From Actinomycetota bacterium (GTDB lineage: Bacteria > Actinomycetota > Actinomycetes > S36-B12 > UBA5976), in NCBI GenBank assembly GCA_009923495.1, contig RFTJ01000004.1:79899-129591 (forward strand): 49,693 nt of DNA, in the 5' to 3' direction. Below, one piece after another: positions 34,738 through 44,948 of the stretch. Each line of letters opens with the position of its first letter. The first letter of the stretch is position 1. A model generated the notes under the pieces. It did not search any database and had not been told where the DNA came from. It worked only from the letters and a program-made list of their open reading frames with translations. The position numbers and the translations under genes are program-made.

Positions 34738-34745
34738 TTGCGCAA

Positions 34746-34782
34746 GCAAACCGCGGACTTGTAAGTGGAGTCCGCGATTTGC
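34746..34782 (+). terminator. Terminator after the 824-residue secreted protein
   Basis: GCAAA (34746-34750) and CGCGGACT (34752-34759) pair with AGTCCGCG (34769-34776) and TTTGC (34778-34782), with one internal mismatch. A nine-base loop and a following ATTTTCTT tail fit an intrinsic terminator. It ends the accessory glucan region. Confidence 0.85.
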
Positions 34783-34905
34783 ATTTTCTTGAGAACGAAT
34801 TATCCGAAAAAGTTCGGTAGCAGCGGCCGCTTTTATTTGCTAATTCGATTGCAAAATCCCGAGTACGGCTCGCTAATGGAGCTCAAGGTGCGAGAGAATA
34901 GTTTT

Positions 34906-35832
34906 ATGTCGCGATCCAAGTTATTGCACCTCACTGAGGCTGAGCGCAGGTCTCTTGCAATTCCTGGACTAATCTCATTTGGCGTTTACCTGCTAATCCT
35001 GCTCCTTGTAATTACCGGGGTGACGCACAGTCTCGACGTGTCTCTAACCACCCGGATATGGAAAACAAAGCCGTGGCTCGATCATCTGTTGTCCCAGGTC
35101 GAGATGCCCGGACAGCGCAGATTCGTTTATCCATTTGCGATCGTGTTTGGTTCAATAATTTCTTGGCGCCGCAAAGATTTAATGCCAGTTATTGTTACTG
35201 TTTCAGCTCTAATTTTTACAAACGCAGTTACTGGGTTCTTTAAATTAATAATAGCTCGAGGATACCCCCGCAGTTCTGGCCCCGAAGCCTTTGATTACGC
35301 CGCATTCACTGGTGATGGCTCGTTGATGAGCTATGCACATTATGTCTGGGAACTGGGGGCATTCCCGTCAGGACATGCGGCTAATGTCGCTGCCGCTTCG
35401 ACGCTTTTGGTGATGGCAGCATATTCAGCCCGACCGAAGCATCGCAGGCTGGCTGTGCCAATCACCCTAGTTACTACTGCGGTCTGTATTTTCACCCTTG
35501 CCTGTAGTTGGTTACGCAACACACACTGGGTTACCGATTTGGTAGCCGGATTGGCCCTGGGAATTTCCACTACCGTGGCTACAGCATTGTGGGCACTACA
35601 TTTGCCGCAGGAATGGCGGCAGCCTGATGTAGCGGGTAAATCAAGGATGCTCATCTTCGGCGCCGGAGCCCTTTTCATGTTGCTGATTTTCTCTTTTGCC
35701 TCAAGTTCTATTTTGAGTCACTCCGCTACTTCGGTTTTCTTGGTTATCGGAGTTCTCGTTGTTGTAGCGCGTCAGTCACATAAGACAATTCAACGAGTTA
35801 GTGCTGGCAGCGAACCTGCAGATCAAGCGTAA
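34906..35832 (+). CDS. PAP2-superfamily membrane phosphatase
   Basis: A 308-residue integral membrane protein with about six helices and the three phosphatase motifs: KLIIARGYPR (motif 1), FPSGHAANVAAA (motif 2) and WLRNTHWVTDLVAG (motif 3, catalytic His and Asp). Such enzymes dephosphorylate lipid pyrophosphates or phosphatidate; undecaprenyl-pyrophosphate recycling is one possibility. The frame is open from 34765, but the added segment is not typical and I choose ATG 34906. The C-terminal part has two more hydrophobic stretches. Confidence 0.85.
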   Translation: MSRSKLLHLTEAERRSLAIPGLISFGVYLLILLLVITGVTHSLDVSLTTRIWKTKPWLDHLLSQVEMPGQRRFVYPFAIVFGSIISWRRKDLMPVIVTVSALIFTNAVTGFFKLIIARGYPRSSGPEAFDYAAFTGDGSLMSYAHYVWELGAFPSGHAANVAAASTLLVMAAYSARPKHRRLAVPITLVTTAVCIFTLACSWLRNTHWVTDLVAGLALGISTTVATALWALHLPQEWRQPDVAGKSRMLIFGAGALFMLLIFSFASSSILSHSATSVFLVIGVLVVVARQSHKTIQRVSAGSEPADQA

Positions 35833-35840
35833 GTAGTGAC

Positions 35841-37532
35841 GTGGAACTGCACGAGCTACTAGCCCAAGCACAAGATTGGCTAGCACAGGACCCCGACCAG
35901 AACACCCGGTTGCAACTACAAACATTAATTGCTTCAGCGAAAACTGACCCAATCGCTTGTGCAGAATTACGGGATTCGTTCTCCGCTGATCTGCAATTTG
36001 GTACCGCCGGCTTGCGCGGGAAATTAGGGCCAGGGCCGAACCGCATGAATCGAGTAACTGTAATGCGTGCTGCCGCCGGCTTAGGGCAGTTTTTAATTAA
36101 TCAAGGGGAAAATGGCAAGTCAATTGTGATTGGGTACGACGGTCGACACAACAGCGATGTTTTTGCCATAGATAGCGCCAAGGTATTAGTAGGCATGAAC
36201 TTTAAGGTGCAGGTATTTTCATCGGTGATTCCAACGCCAGTACTTGCCTTTTCCGTTCGAGAACTTATGGCTAGTGCAGGCATCATGGTTACGGCAAGCC
36301 ACAATCCAGCCCAAGACAACGGTTACAAAGTTTATTTGGGCGATGGCAGGCAGATCGTTTCCCCAACAGACAAACTAATTGCGGAGCAAATTAGCGCAGT
36401 TTCTGATGTAAGAAACTTAAAACTCATTGATGGATTTAGCTTCGTAAGCGATGAAGTTTTAGATAAATATGTGCAACGAAATTCAGCAATCATCACTGAT
36501 GGACCTGTCCCCAGGGCCAACATCGAGTCTATTCACTGTGTATATACGGCGATGCACGGTGTCGGTTGGCGCACTTTTGCAGATGTCCTAACCGAAGCGG
36601 GTTTTAGTTTGCCAATCAGTGTGCAAGCACAACAAGATCCAAATCCTGATTTTCCAACTGTTGATTTCCCAAATCCCGAGGAGCCTGGTGCTTTAGATTT
36701 AGCGCTGGACTTAGCCGGTGCAAGTTCTGCGGAAGTAATTGTTGCAAATGATCCCGATGCAGATCGACTCGCAATCGTAATTCCAAATTCAGCAGGCAAG
36801 TGGGTGCAACTGCGCGGCGACCAGGTTGGTGTTCTGCTTGGTTGGTGGATTATTAAACGCAATTCATTACTCGGCAGAAAACTTGAAGGGACTTTTGCAA
36901 ATTCGATTGTTTCCAGCACGCAACTAGCTGCAATTGCAAAGTCAGCGCACATTAACTTTTCCGCCACTTTAACCGGCTTCAAATGGGTATCCAGGGTGCC
37001 AAATCTGATATATGGCTATGAAGAGGCCCTTGGCTACTGCGTAGACCCAAGTGCGGTTGGCGATAAAGATGGTATCTCGGCAGCAGTTATGTTTTTGGAG
37101 TTAATTGCATACTTGAAAGGTAACGAGCAATCGATTTGGGAAGTCTTGGATGAGATTGCGCACAACCATGGCCTTCATGACACAGATCAAATCTCAATTC
37201 GCGTAACCGAGATAAGTAATGTGACTGCCGTGATGACTAAGTTGCGAGAACTTCAGCCTACAAAAATTGGCGGTTTCATTATCGCGAAATTTGAGGATCT
37301 TGTACTTGGCGAACATCTCCCAGCAACCGACGGATTAATTTTTGAACTTGCACCCACTGGTGATATTTCTTGGGCACGAATAATAATTCGACCAAGTGGA
37401 ACTGAGCCAAAAATTAAGTGCTATCTTGAAGTTGCCTGTGTCAATTCGAACTTAACCTTTGCCAGGGCTACTAACCAGAAGGCGCTTTCTGAATTGGCCA
37501 AATCAGTTCGCCCGCTGTTAACAGGAGATTAG
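35841..37532 (+). CDS. pmmB: Phosphohexomutase-family enzyme, PmmB/PGM2 type (probable phosphopentomutase)
   Basis: A 563-residue four-domain mutase. The phosphoserine loop is TASHNP (S153), the metal site NDPDADRL is near residue 300, sugar specificity lies in GYEEALGY, and the phosphate-binding [12 protein letters not shown] is near the end. The N-terminal [20 protein letters not shown] is typical of the long PmmB/PGM2 branch. PGM2-type enzymes act on (deoxy)ribose-1-phosphate, and here deoC follows after two bases with deoA and cdd opposite, so phosphopentomutase is the most likely role. No separate deoB is seen. Start is GTG 35841. Confidence 0.88.
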   Translation: MELHELLAQAQDWLAQDPDQNTRLQLQTLIASAKTDPIACAELRDSFSADLQFGTAGLRGKLGPGPNRMNRVTVMRAAAGLGQFLINQGENGKSIVIGYDGRHNSDVFAIDSAKVLVGMNFKVQVFSSVIPTPVLAFSVRELMASAGIMVTASHNPAQDNGYKVYLGDGRQIVSPTDKLIAEQISAVSDVRNLKLIDGFSFVSDEVLDKYVQRNSAIITDGPVPRANIESIHCVYTAMHGVGWRTFADVLTEAGFSLPISVQAQQDPNPDFPTVDFPNPEEPGALDLALDLAGASSAEVIVANDPDADRLAIVIPNSAGKWVQLRGDQVGVLLGWWIIKRNSLLGRKLEGTFANSIVSSTQLAAIAKSAHINFSATLTGFKWVSRVPNLIYGYEEALGYCVDPSAVGDKDGISAAVMFLELIAYLKGNEQSIWEVLDEIAHNHGLHDTDQISIRVTEISNVTAVMTKLRELQPTKIGGFIIAKFEDLVLGEHLPATDGLIFELAPTGDISWARIIIRPSGTEPKIKCYLEVACVNSNLTFARATNQKALSELAKSVRPLLTGD

Positions 37533-37534
37533 AG

Positions 37535-38206
37535 ATGAACTCATTAGAGTTAGCAAAATATGTGGATCACACATTATTAAAGCCTGAAGCCACAAATACC
37601 GACATTATGGAATTGTGTGCTGAGGCATTACAGCTCGGAACATATTCGGTGTGTGTTTCACCTACATTTGTAGAGATTGCTAAAGCACAGTTGCATGGTC
37701 AAATTAAGGTGGCAACTGTTTGTGGATTCCCAAGTGGAAAACATCAATCCAGCATTAAAGCTATGGAAGCAACTTTGGCAGTCCAGCAAGGTGCAGACGA
37801 AGTAGACATGGTGATTGATGTAGGTCGGGCAGTGAGCCAAGATTGGTCCGCAGTGGAAGCCGACATTTCAGCAGTGCGTATGATGATCCCTGATGCGGTG
37901 CTGAAAGTGATTTTAGAAACTGCAGCACTTTCTGATGAGCAGATTGAACAGTCCTGTCTGGCGGCTCAGCGCGCGGGAGCGGATTTCGTTAAGACTTCAA
38001 CTGGATTTCACCCAGCCGGCGGCGTAGAACTACGCGCTATCAAAATTATGCAGCAGACAGTTGGTGGCAAGCTTGGTATCAAAGCTAGTGGAGGTATCCG
38101 AACCGCTGAGTTTGCGCTGGAACTGATCGCCGCTGGCGCTACGCGCCTAGGCCTATCGAGCACTCGAGCGGTTCTGGCGGGCGCTACCACAACTGATGGT
38201 TACTAG
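37535..38206 (+). CDS. deoC: Deoxyribose-phosphate aldolase
   Basis: A 223-residue TIM-barrel aldolase that splits 2-deoxyribose-5-phosphate into glyceraldehyde-3-phosphate and acetaldehyde. The Schiff-base lysine is K153 in FVKTSTGF; the proton-relay residues D92 (EVDMVID) and K183 (IKASGGIRT) are present. AGGAG lies before the ATG, two bases after the mutase stop. Convergent with deoA; no clear terminator in the 46-base gap. Confidence 0.96.
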   Translation: MNSLELAKYVDHTLLKPEATNTDIMELCAEALQLGTYSVCVSPTFVEIAKAQLHGQIKVATVCGFPSGKHQSSIKAMEATLAVQQGADEVDMVIDVGRAVSQDWSAVEADISAVRMMIPDAVLKVILETAALSDEQIEQSCLAAQRAGADFVKTSTGFHPAGGVELRAIKIMQQTVGGKLGIKASGGIRTAEFALELIAAGATRLGLSSTRAVLAGATTTDGY

Positions 38207-38252
38207 TTTTATCTAGCAAGAAATTCGTTAAGTTCTCAATTCAGTGCCAGGT

Positions 38253-39548
38253 TTAGCTCACTCGCTCTATGATCAGCGGCAATCTTGGTTGGATCTCCTC
38301 TTTCGTCCCGATTGCAAAACCATCGGCTAATGCACCTAGCGCCTGTGGGAGTCGAGATTCATCGTCAGTGTGTAAGCCAAAGAGTTCCTGCCCTTCTACA
38401 ACCTGCTGACCTGGAATGGCATGCCATGTGACTCCGGCTCCCGCCTGTACTTGGTCTTCCTTCCGCGCCCGGCCAGCACCTAGTAGCCAAGCAGCAGTTC
38501 CGACGGCAAGCGCATCAAGATTAGTCAGATATCCAGATTTGTCCGCTTTGACGGTATGTGAATACCTTGCTTGGGGCAATGGTGCATCTACTTGCCCGCC
38601 TTGCGCGGTAATCATCGTGCGCCAAACATCCATGGCACTGCCATCTTGAAGTGAAGTTTCTGGGTCCTTTTCGGGAATGACTCCAGCTGTGGCAAACATC
38701 TCGCGCGCCAGGGCAATTGTTAGCTCAATAACATCAGCGGGACCACCACCAGCAAGAACTTCCAAAGTTTCTTTAACTTCCAATGCATTGCCAGCGCTGT
38801 GGCCCAATGGAACATCCATGGCTGTTAGCAATGCTGAAGTTTTAACACCAGCAGAATTGCCAATGTCGACCATAGTCTTAGCCAGTTCGCGAGCGCGATC
38901 AGCCGATTTCATGAATGCGCCTGAGCCCACTTTTACATCAAGCACCAACGAGCTTGTTCCCTCAGCAATCTTTTTGCTCATGATTGATGCTGCGATTAGC
39001 GGGATAGATTCGACCGTGGCCGTGACGTCTCTAAGGGCATAAATGCGGCGGTCTGCAGGGGCTAATGATTCATTGGCTGCACAAATTACCGCTCCCGCCG
39101 CCTGCATTACTTCGAGCATTTGAGCCTGATTGAGGTTTGCTTGCCAGCCTGGAATGGATTCAAGCTTGTCCAAAGTTCCACCTGTATGACCAAGACCTCG
39201 GCCGGATAGCTGCGGCACCATAAGACCACAAGCAGCTGCTACGCAAACTAGTGGCAGAGTGATTTTGTCGCCAACTCCACCAGTTGAATGTTTGTCGGCC
39301 GTGATCTTGGTTAATTCAGACCAGTCCATCTTGTTGCCAGATTCAATGTAAGCATTGGTCAGATTTGATATCTCTTCACTCGCCATTCCATTCAACAAAA
39401 TTGCCATCAACATAGCGGACATTTGTTCATCAGCAACTACATCGCGAAGGTAGGCGCCGATAAACCAGTCGATTTCTGATTTGGTGAGCTGTCCTTGATC
39501 GCGCTTTTGGGCAATCAAATCAACAGCCGAAAAAGGTTCGATGGTCAT
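38253..39548 (-). CDS. deoA: Thymidine (pyrimidine-nucleoside) phosphorylase
   Basis: A 431-residue enzyme releasing thymine or uracil and (deoxy)ribose-1-phosphate. Family signatures are TADKHSTGGVGDKITLPLVC (about residues 81-100), LSGRGLGHTGGTLDKLESI, YALRDVTATVESIPLIAASI and VKVGSGAFM. It is the last gene of the nucleoside import operon, two bases after cdd. Confidence 0.95.
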   Translation of the reverse strand: MTIEPFSAVDLIAQKRDQGQLTKSEIDWFIGAYLRDVVADEQMSAMLMAILLNGMASEEISNLTNAYIESGNKMDWSELTKITADKHSTGGVGDKITLPLVCVAAACGLMVPQLSGRGLGHTGGTLDKLESIPGWQANLNQAQMLEVMQAAGAVICAANESLAPADRRIYALRDVTATVESIPLIAASIMSKKIAEGTSSLVLDVKVGSGAFMKSADRARELAKTMVDIGNSAGVKTSALLTAMDVPLGHSAGNALEVKETLEVLAGGGPADVIELTIALAREMFATAGVIPEKDPETSLQDGSAMDVWRTMITAQGGQVDAPLPQARYSHTVKADKSGYLTNLDALAVGTAAWLLGAGRARKEDQVQAGAGVTWHAIPGQQVVEGQELFGLHTDDESRLPQALGALADGFAIGTKEEIQPRLPLIIERVS

Positions 39549-39550
39549 GT

Positions 39551-39946
39551 CTAGGACCGTGAACTTAAGTCGTTTGGCCCGAACGCCTCAGGGAGCAACT
39601 CGCTTAGTGGCACTGGCCCACTTGGGGAATCAACTAGGCAGTCAGGGCCACCATGTTCCCAAAGAATCTGCCTGCATCTACCGCAGGGCATGAGAACAGT
39701 TCCTGCTTTGTCCACGCAGGCAACAGCCAAAAGCCGACCACCACCGCTTCGAATCAATTCTGAAGCCAAACCACATTCAGCACACAGTCCGACTCCGTAC
39801 GAGGCATTTTCTACATTGCAGCCACTGACGATTCGCCCATCAGAAACCAAGCCAGCCACGCCAACTGGGAATTGTGAATATGGAGCATACGCCTGCTTCA
39901 TGGCAACGCGGGCATGAGCTCGTAAGTCATCCCAATCAATGTTCAT
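39551..39946 (-). CDS. cdd: Cytidine deaminase
   Basis: A 131-residue zinc enzyme that turns (deoxy)cytidine into (deoxy)uridine. It has the homotetrameric type motifs: NVENASYG, CAE with C55 and catalytic E57, and PCGRC with C88 and C91 as zinc ligands. ATGA overlap with the preceding permease gene couples it to nucleoside import; the product is a substrate for the following DeoA. Confidence 0.96.
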   Translation of the reverse strand: MNIDWDDLRAHARVAMKQAYAPYSQFPVGVAGLVSDGRIVSGCNVENASYGVGLCAECGLASELIRSGGGRLLAVACVDKAGTVLMPCGRCRQILWEHGGPDCLVDSPSGPVPLSELLPEAFGPNDLSSRS

Positions 39947-41154
39947 GAGTGATCTCCCTTGCGATATGGAATGCCATCAGCAGACGGCGGCCGCAATCTT
40001 TGTGCAGCTGTTGCGAGCACGATCAGAGTCGTCAGATATGGAGCGATCTGGGCGACTTCAGGCGGGAACACACTTGTGCTGAGAAATGCCATCCCCAGCA
40101 CCACGCCGAGAATCAAAAAAGCTAGAGCAGTATTTCGTCGCCCAGATTTGAAGATAAATCCTGCTAGAGAGAGGATAAGAAGAGAACCAAATAGGACTAA
40201 GCCTCGAATGTTGGCGTCATCTCTAAGTTGCAGCGTATCGATGTAACCAAAGACTGTAGCTCCAACTGCAGTTCCACCCGGCCGCCAGTTTCCAAAGATC
40301 ATAGTTGCCAAACCGATGTAGCCGCGCCCAGCAGTTTGACCACCGCGGTAGACGCCGGTGGCCACAATTGCTAGATATGCGCCCGCTAAACCAGCTAGGC
40401 CTCCTGACATTGTCACCGCAAAATACTTGTAAAGGTTTACTTTTATGCCGAGTGATTCTGCAGCCCACGGATTTTCACCAGCGCTGCGCAGTCGCAGACC
40501 AAAGGCTGTGTGCCAAAGGATCCACTTGGTCAACATGAACAAAATGACCGTGATGATGGTGAGTAATGAAAGTTGGTAGAACAAACCGGAAACTACTCCC
40601 GCAACATCACTAACTAAGAACCAGCTTTTTTCCTGTAGCGAAGTGAGCGGATCTGAAATCACAGGAATCGAAATCGCAGGTAACATTCCAAAAATCGGCG
40701 GTGACTGGGTGGCCCCGCCGCCAGGAGCAGTAGTGAAAAGTAGTTTGGCGAGAAACTGAGTTAGACCGAGACCCAGAATGTTAATCGCGGTACCAGCAAC
40801 AATTTGATCAACGCCAAAAGTGACAGTGGCAAGGCCAAAAAGTAGACCACCGACTGCGCCAAAGATTATGGCCGTGATGAGTCCAGCCCAAACACCGTAT
40901 TGCCATCCAGCCAATCCTGCGCCAAAGGTGCCTAGAATCATCATGCCCTCAAGTCCGATGTTGGCGACTCCAGCGCGTTCGGACCACAGTCCGCCAAGAC
41001 CAGCCAGTCCAATTGGCACCGCAAGGCCAAAGGCAGCCGACATAGTTCCAGTGCTGGTCAAGTCGTTAGCGCCGGTAAGGACGCGCGTTATTGAAAGCAG
41101 CATTATCGCGCCACTTATCAGCAGCAAAACTCTTGGAAGCAATCTCTTGTTCAT
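39943..41154 (-). CDS. Nucleoside ABC transporter permease (NupQ type)
   Basis: A 403-residue polytopic permease of the branched-chain/BMP nucleoside import class (about 10 helices). Family segments are FGLAVPIGLAGLGGLWSERA, VANIGLEGMMILGTF, GVDQIVAGTAINILGLGLTQ, GLRLRSAGENPWAAESLG and GLAGLAGAYL. The second of two permease genes, overlapping its partner and cdd by four bases on each side. Confidence 0.93.
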   Translation of the reverse strand: MNKRLLPRVLLLISGAIMLLSITRVLTGANDLTSTGTMSAAFGLAVPIGLAGLGGLWSERAGVANIGLEGMMILGTFGAGLAGWQYGVWAGLITAIIFGAVGGLLFGLATVTFGVDQIVAGTAINILGLGLTQFLAKLLFTTAPGGGATQSPPIFGMLPAISIPVISDPLTSLQEKSWFLVSDVAGVVSGLFYQLSLLTIITVILFMLTKWILWHTAFGLRLRSAGENPWAAESLGIKVNLYKYFAVTMSGGLAGLAGAYLAIVATGVYRGGQTAGRGYIGLATMIFGNWRPGGTAVGATVFGYIDTLQLRDDANIRGLVLFGSLLILSLAGFIFKSGRRNTALAFLILGVVLGMAFLSTSVFPPEVAQIAPYLTTLIVLATAAQRLRPPSADGIPYRKGDHS

Positions 41155-42245
41155 AAGATGTTCGACTTTTCTGTGAGTGCGCGACCAACTTCTTGCTGCT
41201 GCTCTCTGATTTTGTTTCGGCGTGCGATTTCATAAGCAATCACCACAGCTAAAACGGTGACACCCTGCAAGATAGTAACTATTTCTTGAGGTACTCCGAT
41301 CAAATCAAGTTGTGCACTGGTGGTATCAAGAAATCCCCAAAGCAGAGCCCCAAATGCAATGCCCATTGGGTTGTTACGACCAATCAAGGCAATCGCGATG
41401 CCAGTGAAACCAAATCCAGAGGGAAAGTTCAAAGTATAGGTGTGGCTATCGCCGAGCAAATCTGGCAAGGCGACTAGCCCGGCAATTGCGCCCGAGATAA
41501 GCATTGTGTAAACCGTCATTCGTCTACTGTTCACACCACTAGCACTTGCTGCCGAAGGCGACATTCCTGAGGCGCGAAGGTCGAACCCAAAGGTTGTTCG
41601 GTTAAGTAAAAACCAGTAGCCAACTCCGATTGCCACTGCTACCAATGTGAATCCATAAACTTCATTTGCCGCGCCCGGTATTTTGAAACCAGGCATCCAC
41701 CCAGATTCTGGAATTAATTTAGTGCCACGAACATTTACTGCAATGTCTTTTCCGATTCCAGTTCGGATAATCGTGTAACTGATGATTCCTAAGGCAATGA
41801 AGTTGAGCATGATTGTAGAAATCACTTCACTAACACCACGAGAAACTTTTAGCCACGCTGCGATGCCAGCCCAGCCTGCGCCCACCAACATGGCAACAAG
41901 AATTGTGATTGGAAGGGAGATAATTCCCGGCAGTGAAAGCTGGCCAGCTACTGCTGCTGCCACCATTGCACCAAGAAGGTATTGACCATTTACGCCGATG
42001 TTAAAAAGATTCATCTTGAAGCCAATAGCGACAGCCACAGCGCTCAAATAGTAAGCGGTTGCTAGATTCAGGATGAGAACAATTGAATTCGGGCGAGTGC
42101 CATAGGACCACATCGCACCAAATACTTCAGCAATGTCTGCACCGAAGGCAAGCAAAATAACACTGGTAACAATAAGTGCAATGATTAGGGCCAAAATCGG
42201 AGCCAGCAACGTGTCACCAATACGCTTTACACTCATGGTTCTCAC
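41151..42245 (-). CDS. Nucleoside ABC transporter permease (NupP type)
   Basis: A 364-residue polytopic permease, partner of the next gene. Typical segments are FNIGVNGQYLLGAM, VSEVISTIMLNFIALG, FDLRASGMSPSAASASGVN and FGFTGIAIALIGRNNPMGI. The start is GTG at 42245 (GTGA overlap with the ATPase stop, GGAG seven bases before) or ATG nine bases on. Transports nucleosides in Bacillus and Streptococcus relatives. Confidence 0.93.
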   Translation of the reverse strand: MRTMSVKRIGDTLLAPILALIIALIVTSVILLAFGADIAEVFGAMWSYGTRPNSIVLILNLATAYYLSAVAVAIGFKMNLFNIGVNGQYLLGAMVAAAVAGQLSLPGIISLPITILVAMLVGAGWAGIAAWLKVSRGVSEVISTIMLNFIALGIISYTIIRTGIGKDIAVNVRGTKLIPESGWMPGFKIPGAANEVYGFTLVAVAIGVGYWFLLNRTTFGFDLRASGMSPSAASASGVNSRRMTVYTMLISGAIAGLVALPDLLGDSHTYTLNFPSGFGFTGIAIALIGRNNPMGIAFGALLWGFLDTTSAQLDLIGVPQEIVTILQGVTVLAVVIAYEIARRNKIREQQQEVGRALTEKSNIL

Positions 42246-43762
42246 GAACTTACTCCAGTCATTGCACTGCCGAGCGAAATTGGCGTAATGGTGCTTGGGT
42301 CAACTTGGGCGACGATTCTTCCGCGGAGTAACACCGCAATTTTGTCACTCAGTCCAATGAGTTCATCAAGATCTGCGGATATTAGAAGTACGGCCAGTCC
42401 ATTGGCTCTAGCAGTTCGAATGTGCTCCCAAATGGCAGCCTGGGCACCGACATCAACTCCGCGAGTTGGATGCGCCGCGATGAGTAGTTTTGGATTTCCA
42501 GACATTTCACGACCGACAATTAGTTTTTGTTGATTGCCGCCCGAGAGGGCGCTGGCAGCGACTTCTATGTTCGGCGTGCGCACATCATATTCAGCCACGA
42601 TACGGCTCGTATCACTCTTAGCGCCAACAGGATCGAGCAGGAATTTTTTAGCGTTTGGCCTTTCGGTTTGATGCCCGAGCATCCGGTTTTCCCAAAGCGG
42701 TGCTTCGAGTAAGAGTCCTTGACGGCTTCTGTCCTCTGGGATAAACGCAATGCCACCTTCACGTCGCTTGCGGGTTTTCCAACCTGAAATGTCTACACCG
42801 AGGTATTCAATTTTTCCGACTGCTGAGTTAATACCTAGTAACGCATCAACTAATTCGGCTTGTCCATTGCCTTCAATACCGGCAATTCCCAAAATTTCAC
42901 CCGCATGAATTCCAAGAGAGATGCCATCAAGAATATTTTTACCGGTGCCACTGCTTAAAGTCAGATTTTCCACATAAAGCACAACCCGATCAGTGACCGT
43001 ATCCTGATTCGTTTGTGGTGAGGGTAGTTCACTACCCACCATTAACTCAGCAAGCGTCTCAGGGGTAGTTGCTTCTTGTAACGGATTAACAGTTGTCACG
43101 GTAGTTCCAGCTCGCATCACAGTTATCGAGTCTGCAATGGCCAAAACTTCATCTAATTTATGACTGATGAAAATAGTTGTAATTCCCTCAGACCGAAGAT
43201 CGCGAAGTGCGGAGAAAAGTTCATCGACTTCCTGTGGAACTAGTACCGCAGTGGGCTCATCAAGAATCAGAATGTTGGCACCCCGGAAGAGAACTTTGAG
43301 AATCTCAAGTCGTTGACGTAGACCGACTCCTAGGTCCGAAACATATCTGTCAAATGGGACCTCAAGCCCATATCTGTTAGCGAGATCAGTGAGTCTCAAT
43401 TTCGCTGAGTTTAAATCCAGATTTAATCCAGAGCGGGGCTCATCACCCAAGATTATGTTTTCTAACGCGGTAAAATTTTCGGCCAGCATAAAATGCTGAT
43501 GAACCATACCGATACCAGTGGCAATCGCTTCAGCAGGGGAATTAAATTGAGTAATTTCTCCGCGTATTTTGATTGTGCCTTGATCGGGTTTCTGCATCCC
43601 GTAGAGAATTTTCATTAAGGTGGACTTGCCCGCGCCATTTTCGCCAACAACTGCGTGAATGGTTCCGGCTTTAATCGCTAGGTTCACATCACTGTTAGCT
43701 ACGACACCTGGAAACCGTTTCCAGATACCAGTCAAGGTAATCGCATTGGCTGCTTCAGTCAT
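42242..43762 (-). CDS. Nucleoside ABC transporter ATPase, double nucleotide-binding protein (NupO type)
   Basis: A 506-residue protein with two fused ATP-binding domains. The first has GENGAGKST, LGVGLRQRLEILKVL and LILDEPTAVL. The second has the degenerate Walker A-like GIEGNGQAEL and the intact LSGGNQQKLIVGREM and LLIAAHPTRGVD segments. This is typical of sugar and nucleoside importers of the RbsA/NupO class. Follows the binding lipoprotein gene after a 114-base gap that holds a hairpin, so expression of the lipoprotein is probably higher than that of the rest. Confidence 0.94.
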   Translation of the reverse strand: MTEAANAITLTGIWKRFPGVVANSDVNLAIKAGTIHAVVGENGAGKSTLMKILYGMQKPDQGTIKIRGEITQFNSPAEAIATGIGMVHQHFMLAENFTALENIILGDEPRSGLNLDLNSAKLRLTDLANRYGLEVPFDRYVSDLGVGLRQRLEILKVLFRGANILILDEPTAVLVPQEVDELFSALRDLRSEGITTIFISHKLDEVLAIADSITVMRAGTTVTTVNPLQEATTPETLAELMVGSELPSPQTNQDTVTDRVVLYVENLTLSSGTGKNILDGISLGIHAGEILGIAGIEGNGQAELVDALLGINSAVGKIEYLGVDISGWKTRKRREGGIAFIPEDRSRQGLLLEAPLWENRMLGHQTERPNAKKFLLDPVGAKSDTSRIVAEYDVRTPNIEVAASALSGGNQQKLIVGREMSGNPKLLIAAHPTRGVDVGAQAAIWEHIRTARANGLAVLLISADLDELIGLSDKIAVLLRGRIVAQVDPSTITPISLGSAMTGVSS

Positions 43763-43827
43763 TTACTTAACTTCACCTTTATTTGTTTTGGCACATTCCT
43801 AACTTACGCTCAATTACCTACAAAAAC

Positions 43828-43860
43828 TCAGGGCTCAAGCAAAAAATGCTTGAGCCCTGA
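43828..43860 (-). terminator. Terminator or attenuating hairpin after the BMP lipoprotein gene
   Basis: TCAGGGCTCAAGCA (43828-43841) pairs perfectly with TGCTTGAGCCCTGA (43847-43860); five loop bases. On the minus strand it is followed by GTTTTTG. It stands between the binding-protein gene and the ATPase gene, where partial termination would give more binding protein than transporter. Confidence 0.85.
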
Positions 43861-43876
43861 ACCGGAGTAACTGACT

Positions 43877-44923
43877 TTATTTGCTAGCGACCTTAATGGT
43901 TCCAGCAATGATTGCAGCCTTTGCAGTATCTGCATCAGACTTGTAGGCATCTACAGCTGAATTAGAAGTTGCGTAGCCAACGCCTTCACGAGCGAGGTCG
44001 AAGTTTTGGATTCCAGTTAGTGGAGATCCATCAACAACGCCCTTGATTACGTCGTAAACCGCTACATCGACTCGCTTTGTCATCGAAGTCAAAATCGAAT
44101 CCTTGTAGTCCTTGTATGCAGGCACGTTGTACTGATCAGAATCGACACCGATTGCCCAGTGCCCTTCGCCAGCAGCGTGCATAGCCTGAATCATGCCAAG
44201 ACCTGAACCACCAGCCGCTGCGTATGCAACATCAACGCCCTTGCTTAACATGCCTTCGGTTACTGTCTTAGCTTTCTCTGGCACATTCCACGCAGTGAAG
44301 TCTTGTGCAGTTCCCAGATATTTTGATTCGATCATAATGTCTGGATTGACTGACTTAGCACCTTGGATGTATCCAGCTTCGAAAGCCTTAATTAGTGGAA
44401 TTTCTTGTCCACCAATGAAGCCAATGTGCCCATCTTTGCTAGCTTTAGCAGCAATTACGCCAACGAGGTAAGAACCCTGTTCGGCAGCGAAGATTAGGCT
44501 TCCAATGTTCTCTCCATCAACAACCGAATCGACGATTGCAAATGAAACATTGGGAAATTCTTTCGCGACAACGCCGAGAGCAGCGCTGTAAGCAAAGCCA
44601 ACTGCGATGACTGGATTGTAACCACCATCAGCTAGCTGACGCAGACGTGCTTCGCGAGTAGCGTCGGTTTCGGTGGCGCCGGCGGTCAATTCTTTGACAC
44701 CTACACCAAGATCATTCTGTGCCTTCAACAGACCAGCACATGCAGCGTCATTAAATGAGCCGTCACCTTTGCCGCCAGTGTCATAAGCCAAACCAACTTT
44801 TACACTTGATGATCCAGTTTCTTTCGGTGCACAGGCAGCCTGTGCGCTTTCTTTATTTGAACATCCAGCAAGCACTAGAAGTGCAGCCGTGAGGATTGAA
44901 ACGAGCTTTAGTCCCTTTTTCAT
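43877..44923 (-). CDS. BMP-family nucleoside-binding lipoprotein (NupN type)
   Basis: A 348-residue lipoprotein. The signal sequence MKKGLKLVSILTAALLVLAGC ends in a lipobox with lipidated C21. Family segments are VGLAYDTGGKGDGSFNDAA, GFAYSAALGVVAKEFPNVSF, YLVGVIAAKASKDGHIGFIG, AAGGSGLGMIQAM and WAIGVDSDQYN. I start at ATG 44923, preceded by GGAGGAG. First gene of the nucleoside import/catabolism operon. Confidence 0.94.
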   Translation of the reverse strand: MKKGLKLVSILTAALLVLAGCSNKESAQAACAPKETGSSSVKVGLAYDTGGKGDGSFNDAACAGLLKAQNDLGVGVKELTAGATETDATREARLRQLADGGYNPVIAVGFAYSAALGVVAKEFPNVSFAIVDSVVDGENIGSLIFAAEQGSYLVGVIAAKASKDGHIGFIGGQEIPLIKAFEAGYIQGAKSVNPDIMIESKYLGTAQDFTAWNVPEKAKTVTEGMLSKGVDVAYAAAGGSGLGMIQAMHAAGEGHWAIGVDSDQYNVPAYKDYKDSILTSMTKRVDVAVYDVIKGVVDGSPLTGIQNFDLAREGVGYATSNSAVDAYKSDADTAKAAIIAGTIKVASK

Positions 44924-44948
44924 CCAGGACTCCTCCCAATTGAGACTG

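Noticed and set aside
19145-34740. Integrase, transposase or duplicated tRNA end that would prove a genomic island
   Set aside because: I read the region for these and found none; the island idea rests only on position and gene content.
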